The notes: a model not told the origin generated them from the letters alone. Positions 1 to 12,800 are shown, counted from the first letter of the stretch. The stretch is 64,000 nt of DNA from Perognathus longimembris pacificus (GCF_023159225.1 NC_063174.1:26991983-27055982), one strand, 5' to 3'. Numbers and translations: made by a program.

Positions 1-393
1 TGGCTCATCTGAACTTTTCATTCTCTCTATGAGACCAGCTGTTCCACACTCTTTTTTTAATACTTATTTTTCACTTTAAGTACTGAAGTTTAAAATTACT
101 TCTGATTTTTAAAACTTTTAGACACTGTTTAATACACTTATTTCAGATGGCATTTAAAAATGAATACAACCTTTTGTGGATGCAACATGGTACTATATAG
201 CAAGACCATAAAACAACTGTACCCTTTAGCCCATAAATTCTACATAAAGTAAAAGAAGAAAAAGTCAATGCATGAGAATGTCTATGCCTGAATCATTTAT
301 GGTAGCAAAAGAATGAAGAAGAAAATATACATATTAAAGAAAATGGTCTGATGCAAATAATGATGTATATTGTCATGAAAATAATAATAATTT

Positions 394-622
394 GCAAGCT
401 GGGCACTACTGGCTCAAGACTGTATCCTAGCTACTCAAGAGGCTGAGTTCTGAGGATCATGGTTCGAAGCCAGTCTGGGCAGCAAAGTCCCTGAAATTCT
501 TTTCTCCAATTATCCACCAAAAAGCTGGAATAGAGATATGGCTTAAGTGGTAAAACACCAGCCTTGAGCAAAAAATCAAGTAAAAACGTGAAGTCTTGAG
601 TCCAAGCCCCCAGGACTGGCAC
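394..622 (+). mobile_element. Composite B1/ID-like SINE
   Basis: The left part contains the 7SL/B1-like phrases for 'tagctactcaagaggctgag' and an A/B-box-like region; the right part is ID-like ('taagtggtaaaacaccagcc') and ends in 'ggactggcac'. It is flanked by a 14-bp duplication AATAATAATAATTT at 380-393 and 623-636, which fixes the ends. Bases 1-380 and 637-960 show nothing else except an A-run near 850. Confidence 0.82.
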
Positions 623-964
623 AATAATAATAATTTTGAAGACTATGTAGAAACATGGGTGTATCTCTATGCTAAAGAAGCACAACATGAAATCATGTGT
701 CCACTATGACTGCAACAACTACACATGTGGAAGGTAAATTTGTGAAATACATTTGTTGTGTTAATGTGGATATGGAATAACTTTTAATTTATTTAAATCT
801 TTTCTTTAATAGTACTTTGTAATTCCAATAAAAACAAATCACTACATGGTAAAAAAAAAAAAAAAGGTCTCTATAAGGCTAATGAGGCTGAAGTTCAGGG
901 CCCCTCAGTTACATGCCTCAATTTTTTTAATGCTTGTATGCTCGAATAATGTCTGAGTTGTTGA

Positions 965-1627
965 ATGGTAAAACTTTTATTTTACTTTTTGTTGTTATTG
1001 TAAAGGTGATGTACAGCGGAGTTACAGTTATATAAATCAAGTAGTGAGTACATTTCATTTTGAATGGTGTCACCACTTCCTTCATTTTTTCCGTTTCCCC
1101 TCCTTACTCCCCTCCTCCACAAGTTGTATAGTTCATTTCAGACATAGTGTCTAGTGAGTATCACAGTTGCATTTGTTCGCCCTTTGTCCCACTCTTTCTG
1201 TGCTTCCCCTTACTCTTCCCAAAACAGATAAATTTACATACAAGACAAAAGGTACAGAAATAAAAAACAGTGACAAAGGACGAAAACAAAAAAGCAAAAT
1301 TAAAAAAACACTCGTTTCAATTTATTAGAGTTAATTTTTCCCCATCAAGTCTTTATTTATTTATTTATTTTTGGCCAGTCCTGGGCCTTGGACTCAGGGC
1401 CCGAGCACCGTCCCTGGCTTCTTCCCACTCAAGGCTAGCACTCTGCCACTTGAGCCACAGCGCCGCTTCTGGCCGTTTTCTGTATATGTGGTGCTGGGGA
1501 ATCAAACCTAGGGCCTCGTGTATCCGAGGCAGGCACTCTTGCCACTAGGCTATATCCCCAGCCCAAGTCTTTATTTTTAATATATTATTAGTATATTGTA
1601 TTGTACAGAGGTGTTTCATTGTGATAT
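965..1627 (-). mobile_element. Old L1 3' UTR fragment, split by a SINE
   Basis: Reads on the minus strand as an L1 3' terminus, with the phrases 'gtactcactac' and 'gtaactccgctgtacatcac' and a purine-rich block, as in the other L1 ends here. It is more diverged than its neighbour and interrupted by the SINE at 1359-1564. Confidence 0.6.
1359..1564 (-). mobile_element. ID-like SINE with target duplication
   Basis: Minus-strand copy of the roughly 200-bp ID-like SINE: starts with 'gctggggatatagcct' and ends 'ccaggactggcc' plus A-rich tail. A 12-bp duplication AAGTCTTTATTT lies at 1347-1358 and 1565-1576. It sits inside an older L1 fragment, so it is the younger of the two. Confidence 0.85.
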
Positions 1628-2101
1628 TTCTTTTTTTAATTATTTAAATTTTATTGACAAGGTGTTGTGCAAAGAGGGTACAGTTACATAATAAGGTAGT
1701 GAGTACATTTCTTGTGATATCTGTTACACCTCATTTTTCTTTCTCTTCCCTAGATCAGGTAGGCATAAATACAATATCCAGTGTACCAAAATCATATACA
1801 GTGACCACGTAGGGTATGCCAAAGGAAATTCATCTAGAACATTAAACGTAACGTCAACAATGGAATCCTCCTGTGTCCTTCTCTTGGAGTTGTTTTTGCT
1901 TATCCTCATCTTATATGATCATGTGTACATAGCTGTTAAGCTATTGTGATCCACTGATAGGTCTATTCTAGACCTTTTATGTTTGTTTAGTAGTTGTTTG
2001 GTTTTAGATACATAATGTAAAGTCGCTGACCCAAACATGTGGAAATACCATTTGAAAAGAAGTTATTTTGCAGACCTGGTCTCTACTTTTCCCTCCTCCC
2101 C

Positions 2102-5100
2102 CTAACAGTCATATATCAAGGAGACCATGCCCCTTTGTTCTCTGTGTTCTAGGCTTGTCTTGCTCAACATTATTTGTTCAAGCTCTGACCATTTCCCTGC
2201 GAATAACAATATTTTATCATTTCTAATCACTATGTAGTATTCCATTGTGTACAGGTACCATATTTTTTAATCCATTCTTCTGTAGTGGGGCATCTGGGTT
2301 GTTTCCATATTTTGACTATTGTGAATTGTGCAGCGATAAAGATGGCTGTGCAGATGTCTTTATGATATCCCGAGACCTGTTGTTCAAGATAGATGCCTAG
2401 GAGTGGTATGGCTAGGTCATAGGGTGTGTGTATGCTGAGCTTTTTGAGGAACCTCCATACTGTTCTCCAAAGTGGTTGTATTAGTTTTCCCTCCCACCAA
2501 CAATGGAGGAGGGTTCCTCTTTCCCACATCCCCTCCAGCATTTGTTGTTGCCTGAGTTCAGAGTATAGGCCATTCTAACTGGGGTGAGGTAGTATCTCAG
2601 GGTTGTTTTTATTTGCATTTCCTTTACTGCCAGGGATGTTGAACATTTCCTCATATGTTTCTTTGCCATTTTTATTTCTTCTCCTGTGAAGTCTCTCTTT
2701 AGCTCCTTTGCCCATTTAATAATTGGTTTACTGGGTTTGGAGGGGGTTAGTTTTTTGAGTTCTCTGTAGATGACAGATATTAGGCCTTTGTTTGTTGCTG
2801 TGCTGGTGAAAATCCTTTCCCACATGTTTGACTGTCTTTCTAGTTTAGTGGCTATGTCTTTAGCTGTGCAGAAACTTTTTAATTTGTAGTAGTCCCATTT
2901 GTCGAGTCTTTCCCCTATTTGTTGTGCCCCTGGGACTATGTTCAGGAAGTTCCTACCTGTGCCTATAAGTTCTAGTGTCTCTCCTACTTTGTCCTTCAGT
3001 AGTTTCAAGGTTTCAGGTCTGATGTTGAGGTTTTTAATCTATTTGAGTCGATCTTGGTGCATGGTGACAGGCTAGGGTCCACTTTGAATTTTCTACATGT
3101 GGCTGCCCAGTTTTCCCAGCACCAATAGTTGAAAAGGCTATGTTTTTTCTGTTGTATGTCTTTACCTCCTTTGTCAATTATCAGCTGAATGTAAGAATGT
3201 GGCTTTATTTCTGGCTCTTCTATCCTATTCCATTGGTCTTCAGGTCTGGTTTTATGCCAGTACCAGGCTGTTTTTGTTATGATGGCTCTATAATAGAGCT
3301 TGAAGTCTGGTATTGTGATTTCTCCTGCGCTGCTTCTTTTGCCTAGAATTACTTTGGCTATTCTAGGTCTTTTGCTGTTCCGTATGAATTTATGGGTTGT
3401 TTTCTCTATTTCAGTGAAGAATGTAGCTGCGACCTTGATGGGGATTGAATTGAATTTGTATAACATTTTTGGCAATATGGCCATTTTCACTATATTGATT
3501 CTGCCTACCCATGAGTATGGGAGGTCTTTCCATCTCCTGGTATCCTCTTTGATTTCTCTTTTTAGATTTTTATAGTTCTCATTAAATAGGTCATTCACAT
3601 CTTTAGTTAGGTTAATCCCTAGGTAATTTATTCCTTTTTTAGCTATTAAAAATGGCATTATTTCCATAATTTCCTTTTCTGCTTGTACATTGCTGGTGTA
3701 TAGAAAAGCTGCTGATTTCTGTGGGTTGATTTTGTATCCTGCTACTTTGCCAAAATGGTTTATTAGTTCTAGGAGTTTGGGGGCTGAGTTTTTTGGGTTT
3801 TTCAGATATAAGATCATATCATCTGCGAATAGGGATAGTTTGATTTCTTCTTTACCAATGTGGATCCCTTTGATATCCTCCTCTTGCCTTATTGCTATGG
3901 CTAGGGATTCCAGCACTATGTTGAATAGAAGTGGGGAGAGTGGGCATCCTTGTCTTGTTCCTGAGTTTAGGGGAAATGGTTTTAATTTCTCCCCATTTAA
4001 TATGATATTAGCAGTTGGTCTGTTATATATGGCTTTTTTTTTTTCAAATTTTTATTATCAAACTGATGTACAGAGAGGTTACAGTTTCACACATTAGGCA
4101 TTGGATACATTACTTGTACTGTTTGTTACCTCGTCCCTCATATATATATGGCTTTTATTGTTTTAAAGAATTTTCCCTCTATTCTTGTTCTCTAGATGGC
4201 TTTTAACATGTATGGATCTTGTATTTTGTCAAAGGCTTTTTGGGTATTGGCTGAGATGATGATGTTCTTGGTCTTAGCTCTGTTGGTCTGTTGGTCTTAG
4301 CTCTTGGTTCTTGGTCTTAGCTCTGTTGATGTGGTGAATTACGTTTATTGATTTGCGGATGTTGAACCATCCTTGTGTCTGTGGGATGAAGCCTACTTGA
4401 TCGTGATGTATAATTTTCTTGATCAGTTTCTGGATCCTGTTAGCCAATATTTTGTTGAAGAGCTTTGCATCTGTGTTCATTAGTGATATTGGTCTGTAAT
4501 TCTCTTTTTTTTGTTGGGTCTTTGTCTGGTTTGGGGATAAATATGATATTAGCTTCATAGAATGAGTTTGGGATTTCTCCCTCTGTTTCTATTTTGAGAA
4601 GAATTTGAAGAGTATTGGTATTAGCTCCTCACTGAAGGTTTTATAGAATTCATTGGTGAATCCATCCAGGCCTGGGCTTTTCTTTGTTGGAAGGCTCTTG
4701 ATTACATCCTGTATCTTGCTGTAGGTTATTGGTTTATTTATTTTATTTATTTCTTCTTGATTCAGGTTGGGCACTTTATACTTCTCTAAGAATTGATCCA
4801 TCTCTGTAAAACATTCATTCTTTAGTGAGTAAAGGTTCTGGCAAGAGTTCTTTGTAACTGAATATCCTATGAATTTGTTGTATTTTTTCTGTTGTAGTCC
4901 CTGACCTCATGGATATGAGTCTCTTTTCTTCTTTTTTCTTTGTAAGTCTTGCAAGGGGTCTGTCAATTTTATTTATTTTCTCAAAGAACCAGCTTTTGGT
5001 TTCATTTATTTGTTGAATGGTCTTTCTATTCTCCATCAGATTTATCTATTTTTTAATCTTTGTGATCTCTCTCCTCCTAGTCATTTTAGATTCAATTTTT

Positions 5101-6060
5101 TTCTTGTTTCTCCAGTCGTTTTAACTGTATCATAAGGTTATTCAACTGATCTGATTCCATTCTTTTAATGTGTGCACTGAGGGCAATGATCTTGCCCCTC
5201 AGAACTGCCTTTGCTGTATCGCATAGGTCTCTTTGTGATGTATTTTCATTGTCATTGTGGCTTATGAACTCGTTAATTTCATCCTTAATTTGCTCTGTGA
5301 CCCAAATGTTAGACAGCAGTGAGGAGTTTAGCCTCCAAGTATTTGTGTAGTTTCTGTAGTATCCTTTGTTATCAAGGGCTACCTTGATTCCACTGTGATC
5401 AGATCCGATAGAATACATGGGATAATGTCAATGCTCTTGTATTTGCTGAGGCTCTTTGTGTGGACTATGATATCATCTATTTTGGAGTATGTTCCATGGG
5501 CTGATGAGAAGAATGTGTATTGAGCCTCTGTAGCATGAAAAACTGTACAGATCTGTCAGATCCCTGTGGTATATGGTGTTACTTAGGTCTTTGGCTCCTT
5601 TGCTAATCCTCTGCATGCTGGATATGTCTCTTGGAGAGAGTGGAGTATTAAAATCTCCCATTATGATTGTATTTAAGTCTATCTTCTTGTGTAGTTCTAA
5701 AAGAATTTGTTTGACATATTTAGGGCCTCTTTTGTTGGATGAGTATAAATTTATCACCATGATGTATTCTTTCTGTATCTTCCCCTGTATTAAGATGTAA
5801 TGTCCTTCTTTGTCTTTTTGAACTGATTTTAATGAGAAGTCTAGCTTGTCTGAAATCAGGATGGCTACCCCTACCGTTTTGGTAGGTGTGTTGGCTTGGA
5901 AGATCTTGCTCCATCCTTTCATTTGGAGCCTGTTTTTGTCCTTTGCTGTAAGATGGGTCTCTTAAAGACAACAGATAGTTATGTTTTGTCTGTGAATCCA
6001 CTCTGCCAATTTTTTCCTTTTTATCAGAGAGTTCAGTCCGTTGATGTTCATAGAGATCAT
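2102..6060 (-). pseudogene. L1 ORF2p remnant (endonuclease-RT)
   Basis: ORF2p is the endonuclease and reverse transcriptase that retrotransposes L1 and SINEs. The start MISMNINGLNSL at 6060 is followed soon by a stop. The endonuclease part shows IIMGDFNTPLS (about 5650). The RT part shows KSPGLDGFTNEFYK (about 4660) and [11 protein letters not shown] (about 3830), the latter being the catalytic Asp pair. The C-terminal zinc-knuckle region (KCWRGCGKEE) is near 2520, and the frame ends LIYDC-stop at 2102. At least eight separate open segments in different frames show multiple frameshifts and stops. Confidence 0.9.
4038..4139 (-). mobile_element. L1-tail stub (about 100 bp) inside the L1
   Basis: On the minus strand it begins GAGGGACGAGGTAACAAACA, passes through 'gtaacctctctgtacatcag' and 'aataaaaatttga', and ends in an A-tail (T-run on plus). 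It is flanked by the duplication TATATATGGCTTTT at 4024-4037 and 4143-4156. It is therefore an independent insertion of just the L1 3' end. Confidence 0.85.
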
Positions 6061-6099
6061 GAATAGGTGTGGTTTTTTTCCCTTCCATTTTTCTGTTAG

Positions 6100-7445
6100 G
6101 CTGTGTTTTGCTTCCTTCCTTTCCTTTTTTTCTTTTGTCTTTATTGAGCTGTTTTTCTTATTGGGTTCTGGCTATTGTAGTTTTTGTCTGGAAGTCCTGT
6201 ATGTTTTCTGTTGGGTGGGGTTCTCCTCTTAGTATTCTCTGTAAGGCTGGCTTTTTGTTCACATATCCCTTTAATTTTTATTTGCTATCAAAGATTTGTT
6301 TTTTCCCTTGAAAGTAAATTCTAATTTTTCTGGGTATCTAAGTCTGGGTTAGCAATTGTTGGCCTGCAGGGCTTGAATGGTGTTCTTCCAGGCTCTTCAT
6401 CCATTGTAAGTTTGTGTGGAGATGTCTGCCATGATTCTGATCTTTTTGCTGTTGTAGTATAGTTCTTTCTTTGTTATGACTGCATTCAGAATATGTTCAT
6501 TGTTGTTAAAATCTAAGGTCTTGACTATGATGTGTCTGGGGGTTTTTCTTCTGGGTCTGGTCTGCTAGGTGTTCTATATGCTTCTGTTATTTGGGTGAGA
6601 TTTTCCCTTTTGAGATTGGGGAAATTCTCTGTAATAATTCTATTGAATATGTGTTGTATACCTCTGCTCTGATACTCCTCTCCTTCATCTATTCTGATTA
6701 TATGCATATTATATCTCTTCTCCCTGTCCACTGTCTCCTGGATTAGTCTGCCCTGGAGGTTGACTGTTTCTTGGAGTGCGATAATCTTCTGGTCCTTATC
6801 AGCTGAATCATAATCCAGAAGGGAGACATGAGTTTCAAGATGATCAATTCTTTGTGATGTGGCTTTGAGTGTGGTTTGCATTGAGGCAGGTGAGCTGTTT
6901 ATGGTTGCCTGATCAGCTTTCAGTGTGGTAATTGCTTCTTTTAATGAGTTGCATTTTGATTCCACTTTTTCATGCATTTCGTTTCTCAGGTTATTAAGGT
7001 CTTCTTTAAGTGAAGAGTGGACTGTATCTATATTTACTTCCATTTCTTTCTTGAATTCCTGAAGATCCTTCAAGAATTCCATTCTAAATTCCTGGAATTG
7101 TTTTTTTAAAATTCGTTCCTGAGGCTTGTGGTCATTTCTTCTATCATAGCCTCAAGTGTTTTTTTTAAATTCTCCATCCCCTCTTTGGTTGTACTGTTTT
7201 TTGGAGCCGGCAAGTTGGCTTGACCTTTCATAAAATTTGTAATATTTCTTTGTGATTTGTGCATCTGGGATGAAGGAGTCATGGGTTTTTGATTCAACCC
7301 TGTACTTCTCGCTGAAGATCTTCAGTCCCTGTGGCCAGCGCTGGGGCAGCTTTCCCGGCCTAGTCCTGTTCATAATGGGGTGGGGGGTACCCGGGAGATT
7401 TTCCAGCTTCATGCAGATTATAGGCTTTTCTTTGTTCTTTTTCAT
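6100..7445 (-). pseudogene. L1 ORF1p remnant
   Basis: ORF1p is the L1 RNA-binding, trimeric coiled-coil chaperone. The frame starts near 7445 (MKKNKEKP), shifts twice around 7300-7080, then runs open from 7082 to 6525. That stretch shows heptad-rich coiled-coil sequence (LNNLRNEMHEKVESKCNSLK), then an RRM-like part (YNMHIIRIDEGEEYQSRGI) and a C-terminal-domain start (IFNRIITENFPNLKRENL) matching the ORF1p family. Further stops follow before ORF2. Coding capacity is lost. Confidence 0.85.
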
Positions 7446-7619
7446 TTCCTGTGTTTCTCAGTTTGTTCTGGTTATTGGGTTTGCCGGTCTCTTGATGGGA
7501 CATTGGGTGTTGGAGTTCCCAGCTCACTCTTTGGTTAGAGCAATTTGGGGTGCTTCCCTATTGTGTCGGCACCCTCTTTTCTCTTCTATTAGTTAATTTT
7601 GATAAACATAATTTTATTA

Positions 7620-7882
7620 TCTATCTACTGACTTAACTATCATCTATCTATCTACATCAGTTGTGGAGCTTGAACTCAGAGCCTGGGAGCTGTCCCTGAG
7701 GTCTTTTGTGCAAGGCTATTGCTTTACCACGTTGAGACACAGTGCTATTTCCAGTTTTCTGGCAGTTATTTGGAGATAAAAGTCTCATGGATTTTCCTAC
7801 CCAGCCTGGAATTGAACTGCAATTCTCAGATCTCAGCCTCCTGAGTAGCTAGGGTTACAGGTGTGAGCCACTAGAACCCAGC
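7620..7882 (-). mobile_element. Composite SINE with TATC-rich tail
   Basis: Minus-strand composite SINE ('cctcctgagtagctaggg' and 'cacgttgagacacagtgc' on plus). The tail at 7620-7655 is a degenerate TATC repeat. An imperfect duplication (AACATAATTTTAT / AAGCATCATTTTAT) may flank it at about 7607-7619 and 7885-7898. Confidence 0.75.
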
Positions 7883-7895
7883 AATAAGCATCATT

Positions 7896-9890
7896 TTATG
7901 TGATCATATGTGCATGCATGGCTATTGAGCCTTCATGATCTTCCCCTAAAAATAGGGGATAGATGCAGTCCACAAGCAGAGCGGGAAAGCTCCAAAGAAC
8001 CGGAGGAAGCATGAGTACTCCACAAAAGACAGTCTCACGGGAGTCTGCACCCACAGAACACCATTCGGAAAGCAGCCCTTCCCCCAACCACCATAGTGAA
8101 TCTCCATCTTTGTCTGTGGCATAGACAACTAGAGCAGACCAGAAATAAAGGGTGCCAGGGGAAAGCAAGGTCAAAGGGGCCATCTTTGAAAAGGGAAAAG
8201 GTGCCAGAGTAGCAAGTCCCAGCTCCACCCAGGGGAAGTAGTCCCTGCCCAGAGAGCAGGAACCCCCGAGGGGTGAGTGGCCCTGGGAGCGGCCCTGCAA
8301 CACCAGTAAAAACAAGAGGCCCACCTCCAGGCCGCCATCACTGCTGCTACTGAGACACTGAGACAGCAACAAACTGGTTTCCCAGGCCCAAAATTGTCCA
8401 CCAGTGTCTGGGGGCACCCAGCCTCTACCTGCAAATCTCAGATAATGACACAGCCAGCCCCATCCAGGAGAGAGGAACCTCCCTGCAGGCAAACAGATCC
8501 TCCCAGCCAGAGCCTGCCACGCTCTTCAGCAGCCCCAAGGTCCCACCCAGGGCCTGCCACAGGCAATTTGGAGTCACAGCTTAGGCTTGGCAGGCAATTC
8601 GGGAGTCACAGCCCAGGTGCCGCAGGCAATTCAGGAGTTGGAACCCAGGTGCCGCAGGCAATTCGGGAGTCAAACTCAGGGCACCACAATCAGTTTGGGG
8701 GCCTGAGCAGAACTCCACAGGCAATTGGTGAGTCTGAGCCAGGGCTCCACAGGCAATTCCAGGGGCCTATCCATGGCTTCCCAGGCAGTTCAGGGGTCTG
8801 AGCTGGGGCCTCACAGGCAGTTCAGGGCTCTGAGCCAGGTCTCCCCTGGTAGTTTGGGGGTCCCACCCAGGGCTCCGCTGGCAGTTTGGAGGTCCCATTC
8901 AGGGCTCTGCATACAGTCCAGGGGTCCAAACCGGGGACCCGCAGACAGTTCAGGGGTCCCACTTGGGCTCCACACACAGTTTGGGGGTCCCACCCAGGGC
9001 TCCGCAGGCATTTCAGGGGCCTCACCTGGGGCTCTTCAGGCAGGTCGGGGGTCCCACCCAGGGCTCTGTCCACAGTTCAGAGGTCCCACCCCAGGCTCCA
9101 CCCACAGTTCAGGGGTACCATCCGGGGTGCCACAGGCAACTCAGTGGTCTCAGCCTGAGTCCACCACCTACTTTTGCCAGCCCAGAGATCCTAGCCAGGA
9201 CCACCCCAGGAAGCACAGGGGTCGCAGCCAGAGACCACCGCCCAACTTCAGCAGCCCAGGGGACCCATCCAGGACCCACCACAGGCAGCTCAGGAGGCCC
9301 AGCCAGAACCTGCCACCTGCCCTAGGCAGCCCAGAGGTCCTAGCCGAGCACCACAGGCTCCACTGCCTCCAAGGTAGAACATTGCTACTGGAAAAGCCTT
9401 GGGAGCAACAGACTGTTTCCCAGGCTGACCACAGTCCTCCAATTACTGAGGGCACCCAACTTCTACCCGTGATCCTCAGAGAACCACAGAGTCACCACCG
9501 CCCAGGACTTCCAGATTCCATTGAGCCCAGGTTAATGGTAGGCAAGATAATAGGCATCCAGGTCAATCTGAGTGAAGAAAAGGGGTTTCTAGAGCCATTG
9601 TATCAACCACAAAAGAAATAACAACAAAATTGTAATGGTATACAATATAGCTACTGTATATGGGGCTCAGGGTTGGTTTTTACTTCCAAAGTGTAATTTG
9701 TGGGGTCACCAAAGCTGCTGCTATACCCCCCAAAAGAGAAGGAACTTACCTGTGTTGGTCTGTGTACCTATAAGAATAGCATAGCAGGACCTGATAAGGT
9801 CTGTTTCAGGTCCTAAACAGTGCCAAAGGGGGCTAGCAGACTAGCATTCCAAATCCAAATGGGCAGAAGAAACACAACAAGTATGGCAAG
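7896..9890. other. GC-rich block, possibly a 5' UTR of the plus-strand L1
   Basis: Two kb of GC-rich DNA between the two head-to-head L1s. It contains a 32-bp minisatellite (8530-9150), more diverged copies on each side, and a direct repeat (8363-8445 resembles 9397-9480, sharing the phrase for 'gagggcacccaacttctacc'). Near 9880 lies a short ATG frame (MARQGNSSHTQK) that resembles the start of an L1 ORF1, followed at once by mid-ORF2 sequence. I infer that this block is the L1 5' UTR, but no family match can be confirmed. Long frames here, including one of 298 codons at 8725-9621, are open in several frames on both strands and are not taken as genes. Confidence 0.45.
8530..9150. repeat. 32-bp minisatellite, about 19 diverged units
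   Basis: The unit runs approximately 'caggcaattcaggggtccca' followed by 'cccagggctccg'. Clean consecutive 32-bp units can be measured around 8587-8715, and similar units with small indels continue to about 9150. Because 32 is not a multiple of 3, successive units are read in rotating frames, which explains the overlapping open frames on both strands. Units are roughly 70-85 percent alike by eye. Confidence 0.8.
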
Positions 9891-12800
9891 ACAGGGAAAC
9901 TCATCACACACTCAAAAATGACTTGGAATCCAATAAAACCATAGAAAGAATCAACAAAACAAAGAGTTGTTTCTTTGAAAAAATTAATAAGATAGACTCC
10001 TAGCAAAACTGACCAAAAAACATAGACAGCACACCCAAATAAACAAGATCAGAAACAAAACAGGTAACATCACCACGGAAACAACAAAGATCCAGAATAT
10101 AATAAGGGACTGTTTTGCAAACCTATATGCAAACAAATTTGAGAACCTGGAAGAAATGGACAAATTCTTAACAAAAATTGATATGCCCAAACTTAACCAA
10201 GAAGATGCAAACCCATATCCAGCAGTGAAATTGAAAATGCAATAAGAGATCTCCCTTCCAAGAAAAGCCCAGGTCCAGATGGATTCACAGTGGAATTCTA
10301 CAAGGCTTTCAAAACAGATCTCACACCAACACTCCTCAAACTCTTCAAAGAAATAGAGAGTAAAAGCTCACTACCAAGCACATTCTATGATGCTAGCATA
10401 ACGTGAATCCCAAAACCAGATAGGGACATATCAAGGAAACAACTATAGACCCATCTCCTTGAGGAACGTCAATGCAAAGCTCCTCAACAAAATTCTTGCC
10501 AACTGACTTCAACAGGTCATCAAAAAATAATACACCATGATCAAACTGGATTCATCTCAGGGATGCAAAGTTGGTTCAACATATGCAAGTCAATTAATGT
10601 AATCACCATATCAACTGGAGCAAGGCAAAGAATCACATGGTTATATCCCTAGATGCAGAAAAGGCGTTCGATAAAATCCAGCACCCATTTATGCTAAAAG
10701 CCCTGGAAAAACTTGGATTCCAGGGAACATTCCTGAATATAATAAAAGCAGTCTATGACAAACCAACAGCAAGCATAATTCTAAGTGGTGAAAAGCTAAA
10801 GCCATTCCCTTTAAAATCAGGAGCAAGACAAGGATGTTTGCTCTCTCCACTCCTCTTCAACATAGTACTAGAATTCCTAGCCAGTGCAATTAGGCAAGAA
10901 GAAAACATAAAGTGGATCCAAATAGGAAAAGATGAAGTTAAACTTTCTCTCTTTGCAGATGACGTGATCCTATACCTAAAGAACTTTATAGACGCTGCTC
11001 CCAAGCTACTAGAGTTGATCCAAAACTTTGGCAAAGTAGCAGGATATAAGTAAATCCTCAAAAATCAATGGCTTTCATATACACCAATAACCTGAAGGGT
11101 GAGGCTGAAATCAGGAAAGCAACTCCTTTTGCAATATCCTCAAAAAACATAAAATACCTAGGAATAACCTTAACCAAAGAAGTGAAAGAACTCTATAAAG
11201 AAAACTTTAAAAACCTAAAAAAGGAAATTAAGGCAGAACTAAGGAAATGGAAAAATCTCCCATGCTCCTCGATTGGGAGGATTAACATTGTGAAAATGGC
11301 AATATTACTAAAAGCTATCTACAAATTAGTGCAATACCCATCAATATCCCAATATCATTCTTCAATGAAATAGAGGAAGCAATTCAGAAATTCATATGGA
11401 ACAATAGAAAACCCCGAATAGCAAAAAAAAATCCTAAGTAGAAAGAACAGTGCAGGAGGAATATCAATAACAAACTTGAAATTGTAGCACAAAACTATAG
11501 TAATAAAAACAGCTTGGTACTGGTACAAGAACAGACCTGAGGACCAATGGAACAGAACTGAAGACCCAGAAATGAACCCACAGAACTATGGCTACCTAAT
11601 CTCTGACAAAGAAGGTAAAAATATAGGTTGGAACAAAGACAGCCTCTTCAACAAATGGTGCTGGTAAAACTGGGTCAACACCTGTAACAAACTAAAACTA
11701 GACCCCTATCTATCACCCTGCATCAAAATAAATTCTAAATGGATCAAAAACCTGGCAATAAAATCAGACACCCTGAAAACACTACAAGAAGAAATAGGAG
11801 AAACTCTAGGACTCCTTGGCACTGGAAGAAACTTCCTTAACAAAGGCCCAGAAATCCAACAAATCAAAGAAAAGCTGGACAAGTGGGACTGCATCAAACT
11901 GCAGAGCTTCTGCAGGGCAAAGGATATATCTCCCAAGATAAATAGAAAGCCCACAGTTTGGGAAAATATCTTTACCAGCCATATAACAGACAAAGGCCTG
12001 ATATCTAAAATATACACAGAACTCAAAAAGTTAAATTCCTCGAAAACAAACAATCAAAGATCCAACAGCCCTCTCAACAAATGGGCTAAAGGCCTAAAAA
12101 GAGACTTCTCTGAAGAGAAAATGAGAATGGCCAAGAGTCACATGAAAAAGTGCTCTACATTACTGGCCATAAAAGAAATGCAAATCAAAACAACATTGAG
12201 ATTTCACTTCACCCCAGTAAGAATGTCTATTATCAGGAAATCTAATAAAAGCAAATGCTGGAGAGGATGTGGCCAAAATGGAACTCTACCACATTGTTGG
12301 GGGAATGCAAACTTGTTCAACCCCTCTGGAAAGCAGTATGGAGTTCCTAAAAAGGCTAAGCATAGAGCTCCCCTACATCCCAGCAGCCCCAATTTTGGGC
12401 ATCTGCCCAAAAGACTATAAAAGCAAGACCACACTAAAGCCACCAGCACAACAATGTTCATCGCAGCACAACTTGTCATCACTAAAACATGGAACCAACC
12501 TAGTTTCCCCTCAGTAGAAGAGTGGGACAGGAAAATGTGGTACATGTATACAATGGAATTCTATGCCTCCATCAGAAGTAATGACACTGCCTCATTCGTA
12601 AGGAAATTGAAGGACTTGGAAAAAAAATCATACTAAGTGAAGTGACCCAGACGGAAAGAAACATAAATCCTATGGTGTCCCTCACAAGGAATAGCTAGTA
12701 CAGGAATAGGCTAGTCATGGTAGAAGACCAAAATACCCCAAGAGCTACACCCATATGACCACATAAGATGATGCCAAGTGAAATGAACTCCACGTTACAG

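Larger units (their letters stand above)
1628..7605 (-). mobile_element. LINE-1, minus strand, near full length in coding parts
   Basis: From right to left: end of a 5' UTR (about 7446-7600), ORF1 (about 6100-7445), ORF2 (6060-2102), 3' UTR, and AATAAA (1650-1655 as TTTATT) with an A-tail seen as T-run at 1630. ORF1 and ORF2 both carry stops and frameshifts, so the copy is inactive. A 102-bp L1-tail stub is inserted at 4038-4139, and a short local duplication of 'ggtcttagctctgttg' lies at 4270-4330. Confidence 0.9.

Noticed and set aside
7896..8492. A 198-codon minus-strand frame
   Set aside because: GC-rich low-stop sequence adjoining the minisatellite, with overlapping frames of similar length and no family resemblance.
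8725..9621. A 298-codon open frame in the GC-rich block
   Set aside because: It covers most of a 32-bp minisatellite whose units rotate through all three frames; several other frames on both strands are open too. No domain, Kozak context or splice signal supports a protein.
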